The notes: generated from the sequence alone by a model not told the origin. A stretch of 64,000 bases of DNA from Diospyros lotus (GCF_014633365.1 NC_068351.1:20325366-20389365); one strand, 5' to 3'; counted from the stretch's first letter, positions 44,416-56,522 are shown. A program made the numbers and translations.

Positions 44416-46854
44416 TGTAAAACCCCGTATTACATGGTGTTGGAAAATAAGTAATTTTCAGTTATTTTAAAAGGGCCTCGAGTGGTTCGGGAAGCCGAAA
44501 GTCGATTTTGAGAAATTAATTAATAAAACTTATCGAATAGACGACAAGGAATGCCTCGGGACTTGGATGATTAGGGAAGAGGGTATAAGATTTGTGAGCA
44601 TCTCGAGGTGAGCCTAATGACGCTAAAAGCGATCAGACCGGGAATAATTTATGTATAAGGCCGAATGGGTGTCGGTACTGAATGGTCGTAGGCGATCTCC
44701 AAGAAGCTGAGCGGACCCTAGGGGTGGTCTAGTTTTGCGACTAAGGCAACCCTGAGGTGTTTTTGGGTGTAGAAAAGGTCCCGTGCAGACGCAGGGATGA
44801 AATTGGCCTTTATCAAGTAAACGATGGTTATTAATTTTGGAGAAATCAAGAGTCTGGGGGCTTGATGGTAATTAATTTAAGGGCTTGGAGGGTCCAATGG
44901 CAATTAATAAAATCCTTAAGTGGAATTACAGAGAGTTATAGGGGATAAATGTGTAATATTTATAAGTGTGTGTACTTGGGGGCCAAGGCTTCAACAATGC
45001 CCTTATTTCTTGAGATTTAAATAGAGAGAGAGTGAGAGAGAGCTCATGAGAGCAAGGGCTAAGAGATCAAGAAGTAGAGAGAGTGAGAGAGCAAAGGAAA
45101 ATGGAGATAGCCGAGGGCTGGCCGGAGGCGGTCAGTTGTAATGCGATGCCACGACGACCGCGTGTTGGTGCGGTTGCCGACAGCTATAGAGGCTGAAGTG
45201 GAGTAATGATCGGAGGCGTTGATGAAGCAGCAAGCCAGAGGTTGGAAGCAATGGCGACAGCGCAGTGGCCAGCGACGACCGTGTGTAGCAGCGGGTTGTG
45301 CGCATAGGCACACATTGGTGGTTGTGGTGGCTGCAGTTGTGCGCGATGGAGCTAAGGCGGTAGAGGCCAAACGGGTAGCTGATGGCTGTTGTGCATGCGC
45401 AGGTGGCGGCGTGGGGGGAAGAAAAAGCACGCGTGAGGAAGAAGAGAAGAAGGAGAGGAAAAGAAAAATAAAGAAAAAAAAAGAAAAATAAATGAAATTT
45501 TGGAAAAAAATAAAAAAGGAGAAAAAATGGGAAAAAATCTAGAAATTATTTTGGGGTCGATGAGTGTGTCAGAGGCTCGAATATGGGAATTCGGGCGCGA
45601 AGTGACAGCTTTGGAGGCAACGTTGGGTGGGCATTTTCTCAATTTCTCTTCCAGATTGATTGAGGTAAATAAATTAATTCTTTTCATGCTAATTTCATAT
45701 GTGGGATTATGTGAATAGTGTTGGTTGGATTAAATCATTGGTTGAGATTGTTTGGAAATTGTGGATGGGTGGGTTTTTACAAGGTATGGCAAAAACAAAG
45801 GCCCTGGTTAAATTTATGATGTTGTTGGGATTTGATTGCATCCAGGTTTGACTGGGGAGGCGGTGACCCTAGAAGAGCTTGGAGTTCAGGCGGGCGTTCT
45901 TGTTCATGGTAGAGAGAGGCTTCGAGCCAGGTAAGGGATGACCCTAAGAGAGGGCGGCCTTGCAAATGTTTGGTAAAATTGGTAAATATATGTTGTGTAC
46001 AATTGTGTGATGTGCATGTTCTATAGGTGGTCTAGTGGAGTCCTATGGCCATGGGAGAGACTAGATACATGCTCTGGGTAATTTGGGAGGTTATGCCTCG
46101 AACAGGTGGGTTCGGAGGGCAATGATGGCTTGCCATTCATGCATACATACTTGTCATTGCATATATTATCTTGTTTACATTCATTTGTACCCTTACTGAG
46201 TTTTTATGACTCATGAGGTTTTACCTCGTGTTGTAGATGTTACAAGTCTAGAAGCAAGGGGGGATGCTGGGAGGATGATGTGGCGACTAGCGGTGTTGCC
46301 CTAGTTATATGTTATATATATATATATATATATTACTGCATGTATTTGAGGGTGTTGCCTGTATATATTTATTCTTGTGATGGAATGTATATGTTGTTGG
46401 GCACTGGAGGGTATCCAGTTGGTTGTAATCAGTTTAGCGTAGTTGTATTCTGCATAGTGTATGTGTGATTGTCCAGGCTTCTGGTTGTGAGTGGTTTGTT
46501 TGGTAGAGCCAAATCTTCGGATTGTGTAATGATCGAAAAGGTATTTCCAATAAATCTCCAGTACTCAGCGGATGTTTGATGTGCTAGTTTTGTACCTGGG
46601 TCCCTTTTGGCTTGTTGCGAGGTGAGCTGAAGAAAGGTGTAGCTCACTCGGGTTTTGAGTCCCATTCCGCCATGTTTCCTTGTCTGTATTAGGATCGATT
46701 CCTTGAGTGGAGCGAGGAGAAGGATGAAGCTTAATGCCCACCTAGGGCGTTTCTTGTTGAAATATAGTCCGTCTCTTCAGTTAATGGCTTGGCATGTGAG
46801 TAATCCAGTCAATTATTCATTGGTGGCTCCCGTAGATGGGAGCGAGTCGTCACA
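44416..46854 (+). repeat. 3' LTR of the 35861 element
   Basis: Starts TGTAAAACCCCGTATTACAT and ends GAGTCGTCACA, followed by TTATA. It differs visibly from the 5' LTR throughout (several percent and indels), so the insertion is much older than the 54655 element. (TA)n at 46312-46333. Confidence 0.88.
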
Positions 46855-47992
46855 TTATACCAGATTTACAGTCCACTTTTTATCCGTAAACTAGAATTCA
46901 TAAGATTCATTTTGACATATTACTTGAATTATTTGGTTGCATTTTAAGCCCGTAACACTCTTGTTAATCTCTGACAAAAATTTAGAAATTTTATTGTCTT
47001 GATATTCTGATATTGCTTTAGATTTTAGGGAATAACTTCTTGTGGTTATTTCCTGAATCCATTTGTTGTTTCACAAACTAGAGATATTGAGCTTCAATTT
47101 GGCCATATTTTCTTGATATTTGACTAAGTTATGAACTCGAAATAGATCCTTGAAGTCGCAACTGAAATCTGGAATTTTTGGGATTTTGCTTATTCAATCC
47201 TTTCTTATGTTGGTTGCACTTCCTATGTTTAATGTTATGGTTCTTGCCTATACTATTTCTAGTTCAGATCACTTGTTCCTTCTATCTATGGAATTTTTTC
47301 TTGAAAACCCTCATTTTTTTTTTTTTTTTGGATGAATGGGTTTTGCATTGTTAAATCTTGTGGTATTAATTGGATCCTTCCTGAATCTTGTTGAGAGCCC
47401 CCAAACTTCATTGTTATCTACTATCAAGTTTTTTCATCAATTCTATTATTGATTGGTCGCCTTGGGGGAGATATAATAAAACTAGGAGTACGAAGTTATA
47501 TATTAAATATATATAATTGTGAATGAGTTTATAAATGTGATGATATTATCTATGCGAGCATAATGAAGAATTTAAGGTGTACCCATGTGTAAGCGTATGC
47601 TTAGAAATGTTTGAGTCATGTTGGCATTAATGCACACATGCTTTGATCTCATGTGATTATTGTCTATCATTAGGGAAATTGATAAGTTCATGATCTTATA
47701 TGTATTTATAAAGTTGATTACATGTCCATGATATTGATTTAGCACAACTATTACTTGCGCGGTGGTCTATGTCTATAGGGTAAAGGCCATGGGTTGAGCT
47801 AAGATTGAAATGGGCCCTAAGGACCGTATGTATGCATCGATAAGTATATTGCATTCTAATATGTATATGTGGGTATGGGGGCAATTGGTGAAGCATAGTA
47901 TGAGTGCATGATGATGAATTCGAATATAACCATGTTGAGCAATTGTTTAGGAAGTATATATAAGTGCATGACCATGTATGAGTATACTCACA

Positions 47993-48152
47993 ATGCTTGC
48001 ATGAGGAAAGTTAGTGCGTGTGAGCTTCAGCTCATGATGCTCACCTAAGGAAGGTCAGTGTGTGTAAGTTTTGGTTAATGATGCTCACCTGATGAAAGTC
48101 AGTGCATGTGAGCTTCGGCTTAGGATGCTTGCTTGGTGAAAAACCAGTGGGT
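47993..48152 (+). repeat. 44-bp tandem repeat, three and a half copies
   Basis: Copies begin at 47993, 48037, 48081 and 48125, each opening ATGCTTGC or ATGCTCAC and containing GTGAGCTT-like words. Spacing is exactly 44 bp. It is followed at about 48195-48290 by looser repeats of 'catggtatgggta'. Confidence 0.8.
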
Positions 48153-48642
48153 GGAAGGACATTGGTCCTTATGTTGATAATGTGAATTGATTGATATATT
48201 CCATGGTAAAGCATGATGTGGTATATCATGGTATGGGTATGATGTGGAATAACATGGTATGGGTACAAGATGGGGAATAATATGTCATGGATGCGTCAAA
48301 TAAAAATGAGTAGATCTCCTTTTGTTATATGCTATTACGATACATTAAATTGGGGGTGCTTAATGTAAGTGGGTAATCTCGTTTTTATTACATCCATTAT
48401 TGTTCCCATTTATTCTATATTATACCTGCTGAGCCTAGTGGCTCATATTTATTTTGCATCATTCTAGGTAAGGGGAAAGCTTGGATGAGAGCGAGCCAGT
48501 GTAGCTTAATTTGAGAAAAGCAATTATGTGTACAGAACAATCCCAACGAAAAGATCCGTGGGAGTTTGTGTTGAGGGTAGAAAAAGAGGGTTTAATTTTG
48601 TATTTAGAGTTTGTTTCCTTTTTATTTGGAGCTACATGGGCA

Positions 48643-48754
48643 GTTAAGCCCTAATGTGAATGTTTAATGAATAGTGATGTAAATATTTATATATATTAGT
48701 TAAGCCCTAATGTGAATGTTTAATGAATAGTGATGTAAATATTTATATATATTA
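48643..48754 (+). repeat. Perfect 56-bp tandem duplication
   Basis: 48643-48698 and 48699-48754 are identical, each starting GTTAAGCCCTAATGTGAATG. The absence of any difference indicates a recent event next to the LTR end. Confidence 0.95.
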
Positions 48755-48776
48755 GACTCTACTGTTATTAAATGTT

Positions 48777-48841
48777 TGGTATTAGAGCTTATACAAAACA
48801 AATTGAGGAAATTTCAAACCCTTATAGTTTGGTATCAGAGC
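48777..48841 (+). other. Duplicated primer-binding site and leader
   Basis: TGGTATTAGAGC (48777-48788) and TGGTATCAGAGC (48830-48841) are 53 bp apart and each is followed by GCTT(A/G)TA... and later 'aaattgag'. This suggests a tandem duplication of PBS plus leader. The second copy is the perfect Met-type PBS. Confidence 0.7.
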
Positions 48842-49204
48842 TTGTATGTATATAAAAAAAATTGAGAGGAGATTTCTGGTGGTCACAATACTCAACAGTT
48901 ACTCGATTGAACAGAGACATGAATTAAATACTCGACTATCACTCACAAATAGTCAATTATACATCACTTTTACTCGATTGCTCATGAAAAATACTCGATT
49001 AAAAGATAACAAAACTTCATAATCAATGCTCAAACACAATTACTTGGCTATGGAATCGACATACTCGACTAATACAAGAAATTACTTAATTAGGCTTAAC
49101 TCTTAGACAGTTAATGAGGTATATCACTTGATTACTTTTGATATAGCTGATACTTGCAATAAATATTCAATTTATTTTATGCATTATCTTGGTCATAATG
49201 ATGG
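48842..49204 (+). other. Short internal sequence with TACTCGA-type repeats
   Basis: 'actcgatt' or 'actcgact' words recur at least six times between 48900 and 49075. No ORF. It may be Sirevirus LTR-type sequence or the leader of the gypsy element. Confidence 0.35.
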
Positions 49205-51335
49205 CAAATATATCCCAATAAGGGGGTGAATTGGGATTCATATAAATTTTTTGATAATTAAAACAATGGTTGATGGCATTTTGAAATATAGGGTATATGT
49301 TTTGAAATAAATCTTTTTGTTAAGTAGGTTTCGAAACCTACTATAAATGTTTCGAAATATACCTCACTATTTTAGCTTGTTTCGAAATATACTTTTCTAT
49401 TTTGCTTGATTCGAAATCTTTTGACTTGTATTTCAAAATAATGATCTTTGGCAAAGATGATTTACAGAAGTAAGAGTATATCAAAGATTTTTGGATATCA
49501 AAGATATGCTTATGTGAATATGTATGTTTAAGTTGAAGAAAACTTTGTTTTAGTCTTTGAAAACAATTCTTTTGAAAGCATGAGTAATATGCAATAATGA
49601 TAAGCAAAAGCGAAAGAACAATTGTACACAAAATATATAGTGGTTCGGCACCCCGCCTAGTCCACTACCTTCAAGTTTACTCACTTGAAAGATTTTCAAT
49701 CCCAATTACTTTTACTAGTGATCAACCACAACAAGGATTTTACCACGGTTCACCCTAAAACCTTGTATAATGAGTTTTTATGCCTCAACTCAAACCTTTC
49801 ACCAAGTGAGTTTTACGGGTTTAACTCAAACCTTACAACAAGTGAGTTTTAGGCTTAACTCAAACATTTTCCACAATGAGTTTTAGACTAAACTCAAACC
49901 TTACAACATTAACAAGATAAATAGAATTTTATCTTTACAACCCACTAGAATATATAGCAATAAATATATTATCAATGGCTGGACAAACCTCTTAACTTGA
50001 GGTGAGGAGAGTTGGACAAGATGAGACTTCATTTTTCTCTTGCTTCTCCTTTTCACTCACAATGCACAAGAATAGGATTTGTAGAGGATCTTCTTTAAGA
50101 GCTTGAATAAATGATTTGATCAACACTTGTGCTTGTGTATGTGTCTCTAGTGTGTGCTCTCTTGTTGTAAACTATTCTTAACTTTAAACACCTGTTATTT
50201 ATATCAAGAAATAGAAATCTAGCAGTTTTATATCCATTAGAGACAAGACAAAAAAGTAAGTTTTGAAACATAACATATAGGTTTCGAAACATACTTATCA
50301 TGTTTCGAAACATACAGCCTTTCCAGCTGGACTTGCACTTATCGACAACAATGAGTGGGAGACATAATCTATTCCCCACTAACATATAATAATGATATCC
50401 ATTTCAAATTTGAATTTGAATTTTGCAGATCTTGGAGAATGCATTAAAAAATGTTTTGAGAACCTTTTAGATAAATATTAAAATGTAAAACAAAAGCATC
50501 TTGGATTTTTTAAATCTCTGCTGATAGAGGTTCCGAAACATAGAATAAAGGTTTCGAAACATACTTTAAAACCTGATTTGAAAACATATGCATTACATAG
50601 ATGTTTCAAAATAGCATACACACTTAGAAAACATTGAAACTGTTTCAAAAGGAGTTTTGAAACATGCACAGAAACATAACAGATTTTCAGTAGCATTTGC
50701 TTGAAAACACAATCCATAGCATGTATACATTATAACATATTTACATTTATCTAGTTTAAGTAAATGTCCATATTTTCTTTTATTTATATTTTACCTTCCA
50801 TTTACTTTAATACATAAATGTAAATAAGAAGTACCCCCTATTTAGATTCAATAAAAATATAAAAAAAAATCAAAATCCATAACAATAATCAAGTAGAATT
50901 TTAGTTTTAGTACAAACTCAAGATTTAGCAATATTATCATCTCCAAAATATATACTTTCTATTTAATAAAAAAATTCATTAAAAATCATTTTAATACCAA
51001 TAGATATTAGATATCAAAATACCGAGAGATGGTTTTTCAAAAAGAAAACATGTTCAAAAACATGTTCTAATTGGTCTTTTTCCTTAGAACAATTTTAGGT
51101 TTAAGTTGACCAACGATTTCAAGACTAATTTTGAAAATCACTTTAGGAGATTCTTTTAAACCATAATACTTGTTTTTGCAAATCTCCATATGTATAAGAA
51201 TGAAATTAATTTGATTTTCATTTGAACAAAATAAAACTTGATATATGTTGAAAACCATAACATTGATTCATGACTTAGAGATTAAGCTAATATATATTTT
51301 TCATTATCAAAACTAATATACAAAAATGTGCAACA
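49205..51335 (-). mobile_element. Sirevirus-like (Ty1/copia) LTR, minus orientation
   Basis: On the minus strand the start at 51335 reads TGTTGCACATTTTTGTATAT, then TTAGTTTTGATAATG. The far end has CCCAATTCACCCCCTTATTG (49211-49230). Both are hallmarks of this clade's LTRs. 'atagtggttcggcaccccgc' (49639) parallels 2516. Several GTTTCGAAAC palindromes occur inside. No gag-pol is attached; the 3' boundary is approximate. Confidence 0.6.
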
Positions 51336-51594
51336 TCACATTACTCGAATATTATTCAAACAACATATATTGTTTTGAATACCATCTTCAAAACAATTTT
51401 CTCCTCAATATAAGCATTTAAATAATATAATCCTTAAGCTCAAATAAACATAAGTGTCGTTTGTGAAAGTTGGATAAACTTAACTTCACAAATACATTCA
51501 CTTGGTTAGATAGAAAACCTTTAGAGAATAAAAGAGATATTCTTAAAGCACATAGCTTTGATAATAAGTTGAAAACAATATATGATTCTTGTCC
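51336..51594. other. No gene recognised
   Basis: AT-rich spacer between two LTR remnants. Confidence 0.4.
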
Positions 51595-53058
51595 TGCCTA
51601 TTTTATCCCGTAAGTGGACGGATCATGACAAGTAATACAGTGATGAATAGAGTGTCGTACCCACGAGGACTAACTTTTGATGGTTACTCTAATTGATCTA
51701 ACCTTAACCTAACACACACATTAACAATGACTTTAATTGCAATGAAAACTAATTTACGAATAAAAGATGCAAACAAAATAATTTCTTTGATTCAAAAACT
51801 CTCAAAGTTAAGGCACTAGGGTTTGTGAATCCACCGTCGGCCTTCTATGATTCAATTATTCATTACTCGGGTGTTGCTATTCCTTATCTTAGGTTGAAAA
51901 TCGATAATCCAATTACAACCAAAAGCCTCTCTCGATGGTCATTCAGTTCTATGTATATATATGAGATTAACTATCTCTAGTCAACCTTCGAATATATAAA
52001 CTTGCATTCAATCACGGAGATCATCAAAAAATGATTTCATAAGGCATAAGGTATCTCTACCTATTATCGGACCCTACGTTGTTTGCTACCATGTCTAATC
52101 CGTATTGAATCTCTCGAAAGCAATACAAATCACAAATATGTTTCAATGGAGATCAAGCATCAAAACAACATTATAAACATAACAAACAATCAACCCGGAT
52201 AGATAAGAAAATAACAAACCAAATAACTTTAAATCAAATCATTAGAAGTTCAGGTTTCATCATTCACCCTAGCTATAAACACTTAGCAATGCATTCTTTC
52301 AATCAAAAGAAAAAGAAAAGAGTTGAAATCCATAGTAAAGAATTGAGAAAGAAAAGAAAAATACAACCCAAGAGTCTTCAATCTTTCATCCGCTTCTCTT
52401 CCATGCCTTCCAAAACTCCAAAAACCCTTAAGAATAAGTCTTTATATAGTCATCTTTAGGTTATCAAAGTCATACACCTTGAAGGAGTCTCTCTCTTTTA
52501 TTTGGATTAAAACGGGCTTAAAACGGCCTTTTCACGAAGCTTTGAACCCTACTGCGGTCCTACCGCGGTATGCTTGTTACTGCAAACCCGTGAGCTCCAG
52601 AGCTCCAGATAACAATTCCTAAAGCGGTCTTATAGCAGTATGCATTCCGCTGTAAGACCGTGAGCTCTAGAAACTAATTCCTAGAGTGGTCCTACAGCAG
52701 TATGCATTCTGCTGTAAGACCGTGAGCTCTAGAAACTAAGTCTTATAGCGGTCCTACAGCGGTATGCATTCCGCTATAAGCCCGCTAGCCTTCTTCTTTA
52801 GCCTCTTGCTTTATCATCTTCAACTTCTTGCTCTCGATACTCTTTTGTTTTATTTTAATTCGATACCCGACCATGCCTCCAAGCTTTATTTCACTCCCAT
52901 AATGCACCAAAATCACTCTTTTTGCTCCATGTCCGCTTTAACACATGCTCCACATCTACATAACCATATATAGAACCAAATCAAGTAGAAATCATGCTCA
53001 TTGAATGTATAAATGCTAAGTTTATAAACCAAAATAAGTGTATAAAAGACACTTATCA
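51595..53058 (-). mobile_element. Tat/Athila-like gypsy 3' LTR, minus orientation
   Basis: 1,464 bp. On the minus strand it starts TGATAAGTGTCTTTTATACA and ends with 'gtacgacactct' and 'cttacgggataaaataggca', the typical end of this group. A PPT lies just outside (53059-53072). The partner LTR is not in the window, so the element is truncated. A 62-bp minisatellite lies inside. Confidence 0.65.
52551..52790 (-). repeat. Four-copy minisatellite with GCGGTC palindromic cores
   Basis: Copies start near 52551, 52622, 52684 and 52746. Each carries GCGGTCcTACAGCGGTATGC, then GCATTCCGCTGTAAGACCG, in which GCGG...CCGC and GGTC...GACC can pair. It lies inside the LTR. Confidence 0.75.
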
Positions 53059-53878
53059 AATACCCCCAAACTTAGACTCTTGATCGTCTCGAGCAAGATT
53101 ATCGACTCAAATATATCATCCCTCAAGCAGAGAATAGTTAATATTTCAAAATCACTTACAAGTTGGATAGCCTTCAAGGTAGCCTCGGATTTTGGTATCA
53201 TTCATAATTCACACAGAGTTTTCTAGTAATGTTACACAACTGTTTTTGGACTTATTCCATGTTTTGACGTGTGTGTGCGAATCCTGTCAGGTACAATATC
53301 ATGCATAAGGTTGTTGGTATCCCGACCCCTTGATGGTCTTGTACACTTTCTCGCTCGTAATATGCACTCCACCCCCAAACTTGGTCTTTTCATTCAGTCC
53401 CTAGGTGCTCCCAATCACTCTTTTCTTTCTTGTTCAAGTTTGGTTGGACTCAGCCAAAAAATGACGTTGTCTTGGTTTGTGAAGATTCTCCTTTATTTTG
53501 AATGCTTCGGCATGCTAACATCCACTAGACAGTCAAACCCACCAGTTTTCTCAATTCCTAGGAGTTACAAACATCGACACCATTATTGAGATTTTTTTTT
53601 TTTTTTTTTGCTGAACAAGTGCATTTTATGCTCCATCTCGTTTTTTTTTTTTTTTTTTTGATATCTTATGTGCAAGCCTTCACTCCATTAAGCTTTCTGA
53701 ATAACCCTTGTAACGAGCTTTCAACCGATGACTCCCAAGCCAAATGACCATGGGGCACCAGGTTTTAAGATACCTCTACGGGCATAATCACTCAAGTCAT
53801 TCAGGCTACGAAGAAAAGTATAAGATATATGCAAGCTCAAATTTAATTTGGTGCACGACATAGTGACATAGGGATGAG
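53059..53878 (-). mobile_element. 3' non-coding internal end of the same Tat/Athila-like element
   Basis: The PPT (minus strand TAAGTTTGGGGGTATT) is followed by sequence typical of the long 3' UTR of these elements. Homopolymer T runs at 53590-53609 and 53641-53659. It is cut at 53878 by the hAT-like element. No coding sequence. Confidence 0.5.
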
Positions 53879-53962
53879 TAGGGTTGGCAATGGTTCGGTT
53901 TGGTTTCGGTTTTTGCCAAAACCATAACCAAACCAAACTTAAATTACTAAAACCAAAACCAA

Positions 53963-54046
53963 ACCATTACCCATTTGATTTTAAGAATTTAAAACCATAA
54001 CCAAACCATTACCCATTTGATTTTAAGAATTTAAAACCATAACCAA
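53963..54046 (+). repeat. Perfect 42-bp tandem duplication in the hAT end
   Basis: 53963-54004 and 54005-54046 are identical, each opening ACCATTACCCATTTGATTTT. Confidence 0.9.
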
Positions 54047-54420
54047 ACCATTCGATTTCAGTTTAACCATGGTTTTTTTAGTTTAATCCATATCAACAAA
54101 CAAAGACAAATAACATTCATAAATTTTTTTGATAATTTCACAACAAACAAAGATAAATTCTAATAAAGTTACCTTATTCTTGCATAAAGTTACAAAACTT
54201 ATTGAATATAAAATCACCTTTCCAAACCTACAATTGTTAAGATCAATAAATTAATATGTGCATAATTAAATTGTAATTTAAGCTAAAAAAAATTAGCTAT
54301 GAAGTTAATACCTTCATCAACAACATTAATATATTCTTCGTAAATTGATGCATATCCATCTGAAATGAATGAGCCAACTCTATCTAACAAAATTATAAAT
54401 ATAAAAAATAAATTAATATG

Positions 54421-54654
54421 AAGAGAGATGAGGCAGAGAGCGAGAGGCAGCGAGGGTGAGAGAGATCGAGGGCGAGCGAGAGCAAGAGGGGCCGAGCCCT
54501 AGCGAGAGCAAGAGAGATCTAGCGAGGGTGAGTGAGAGCAAGAGAGATGCAGAGAGTGAGGGCGATTGGCGAGCTCGTGCGGAGGAGCAAGAGAAATGAG
54601 GCAGAAATGGTGAGAGAGATTGAGGGCGAGCGAGAGTAGGGGCTGAGCCCTAGC
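54421..54654 (+). repeat. Purine-rich GCGAGAG minisatellite, left part
   Basis: Irregular repeats of 'gagcaagagagat', 'gcagcgagggtgagagagat' and 'gagggcgagcgagag'. The strand is almost pure G/A over long runs. The array is interrupted by the 54655 element and resumes at 63849. Confidence 0.8.
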
Positions 54655-55399
54655 TGTAATACCCGGGAAGTTATTCAGAGTATAAATGATTTTTAAGGAA
54701 GGGTATAACTGGAATTAGCAAAAGAATAAGGCTATATGGCACACTAACGTAGTCTTAGATGATTAAATCAGTCAGAGGGAGTAACCCGGACCTTAGATAG
54801 CTAAAGAAAATTATACAGTATCGACAAGTGATTCGAATTATGATTTTTAGTAATGAAAGAAGTGGGATCGGGAACAGTTTTCGGTACAGCTGTCGACCGG
54901 GCTGAGAAAACCGAATCGACGTAGGAAACGTCCAGAAGATGAACGGAGCACGTCAAAGACTAGTATTTAATGTGTAGAACAACCCTTAAGCGATTTCGGG
55001 TTGAATCAAATGGATTTAAGGTCAATTTGACCAATCGGGCCTAAGTGCAATTTTCTAATTTTGCCCGAGGGAGGTCAAGACGGTAATCTTTCAGGAGTCT
55101 TGAGGGTCAAATGAGATGTACTAAACTTGTGGGACTTAGAGGTATATTTGGATTTATCAGGGGAGTTGTAAAAAGGGCAGAATTGTCATTTGAAGAAAAC
55201 AGGGGTCAAAATGCAAAAAATGGAAAATGGCATAGTGTAAACGCGAAGGGATTTCGGCCGCCGCACTGCCACCGCACGTGGAGGCCGTTTCCGGCGATGG
55301 GACGGCCGAGGCTTGCTTGGGGAAGGTTGTATACGGCCAGGAGAACACTTGGGGACCAAGCTTGGCCGTTGATTGGTCGGAAAAAGCTCGGATTTTTGA

Positions 55400-55408
55400 T
55401 ATAAATAG
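55400..55408 (+). promoter_or_regulatory. LTR TATA box
   Basis: TATAAATAG in GATATAAATAGAGG; the matching site in the 3' LTR is at 62156-62164. Likely start of the element's genomic RNA about 30 bp downstream. Confidence 0.7.
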
Positions 55409-55744
55409 AGGCCGCGAGTTCGAGCTTTTGAAGCGTAAATCGATTGAGTTTTTGAATGATTTTGAGCGAGTGATTAAGGGGCTTTTGGTCGCGAGGCATC
55501 AAGGATCGCTTTGGGCTCGATTTGAAGCATTTTGGTGCATGTTTGAGGGCCAATCGAAATCGGCCGAGGGTTAGAGGCGGACCGCGCAAGCCGGACCTGT
55601 AAATCGATTTTTGAAGGCCTCAACGATGTTGTTTCAGCCTGATTTTGGTGCCATTGGGATCGATTCTTCAAGAGCTTCAAGGGGGTACCGGTTTTGCAGT
55701 CATCGGAGGGGTCGTCGTCGGCGGGTCTTGAGGAAGAAGACGAC

Positions 55745-55786
55745 GCGCGTGGCTGCACGCGCCAGCCTCCACGCGCAGCCACGCGC
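55745..55786 (+). other. GC-rich 12-bp inverted repeat in the LTR leader
   Basis: GCGCGTGGCTGC (55745-55756) and GCAGCCACGCGC (55775-55786) are perfect complements with an 18-base loop that itself holds CACGCG. Located downstream of the TATA box, so it would be in the RNA leader. Repeated at 62501-62542. Confidence 0.75.
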
Positions 55787-56377
55787 AGGGCGCGTGAGAG
55801 CGCGTGCGAAGGGCTATTTTGGTAATTTTAATTCCAATATTTTTATTTAATTATTCTAGGAATTATTGTGTTGAAATATTTCGGAAAATAGTTGAAGAAA
55901 TAATTATTTTGGAATTAACGAGGAGAAAATTGGGAGAAAATAGAGAAAATTATGGAAAATTGAGGAAAATGGATTTTAACGCTTCCTTAATTAAATATGG
56001 TGTTTAGGAAGTACTGTGGCTCGAGGTTGAGTATAAGTTCAAGCATTTGGGATTTGGCACGCAAACCGAGGCGTTGCACGAGGATTGAGGCGATCTGAAT
56101 ACATTCGAGGTGAGTGGTTTGATTCCAACTTTTCCTTGTTTTGGAAGTGTTCTTAGGTGCTTGTGGTGAGTTCTAGTGAGCGGTTATACCCTCCTGGACA
56201 TAAATTGTTTTACAAGGCTTTGCTTATGATCATTGTGTCGATATTTGCTACATTGCATTAACTGTTTATTTTAAAATGTTGGTGCATGGCGTGTAAATCT
56301 TCATATCATTTGGGGTCAAGTTTAATTGCATCGTTGGGTCCGTATGGGGCGGGATGGGGTCTGCTTGAGATTGGGAC

Positions 56378-56522
56378 AATGTTAATCCAGGTGAACGGGT
56401 GTCACACTGGGGGCACTCGAGGGAATAATGTTAAACCAGGTGAACGGGTGTCACGACGGTGCACCCGAGGGATTAACGTTGGACCAGGTGAACGTGTGCC
56501 ACAGTGGGGCATTCGAGGGATT
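56378..56522 (+). repeat. Three-copy 48-49-bp tandem repeat in the LTR
   Basis: Units 56378-56426, 56427-56474 and 56475-56522, each with 'ccaggtgaacg', 'gtgtcac' or 'gtgccac' and 'cgaggga'. The same array is in the 3' LTR. Confidence 0.85.

Larger units (their letters stand above)
35861..46854 (+). mobile_element. Large gypsy-derived LTR element with decayed interior (LARD-like)
   Basis: 10,994 bp, flanked by TTATA duplications (35856-35860 and 46855-46859). LTRs of 2,346 and 2,439 bp both start TGTAA(T/A)ACCCC(A/G)TATTACAT. PBS TGGTATCAAAGC is at 38209-38220, and a purine tract precedes the 3' LTR. The 6.2-kb interior has no intact ORF; only an RNase H scrap (41885-42020) shows Ty3/gypsy origin. 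It contains two copies of a non-coding module also found in the 54655 element. Long LTRs and the Met-type PBS suggest Del/Tekay ancestry. Confidence 0.88.
46860..48774 (+). mobile_element. Gypsy LTR, 3' part, ending at PBS
   Basis: Continues the LTR interrupted at 35855. Near the end come 'acctgctgagcctagtggct' (48427 on), the familiar R/U5 region of TGTAACGACCC-type LTRs, then a 56-bp duplication and a PBS. Tandem repeats lie at 47993-48152. No gene is present. Confidence 0.55.
53879..54654 (+). mobile_element. hAT-like element, left part
   Basis: Starts TAGGGTTGGCAATGGTTCGG, a hAT-type terminus, with 'gggatgag' (53871-53878) as candidate left half of an 8-bp duplication. The subterminal region has repeated AACCAAACCA words. 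On the minus strand 54279-54389 encodes a short open stretch (DRVGSFISDGYASIYEEYIN) that may be a transposase scrap; not recognised. From 54421 it becomes purine-rich. It continues at 63854 after the inserted LTR element, and its right end is outside the window. Confidence 0.55.

Noticed and set aside
55111..55850. Overlapping open frames of 80-127 codons on both strands, repeated at 61867-62606
   Set aside because: They are in the GC-rich transcribed part of the two LTRs; their duplication simply reflects LTR identity, and no protein family is recognisable.
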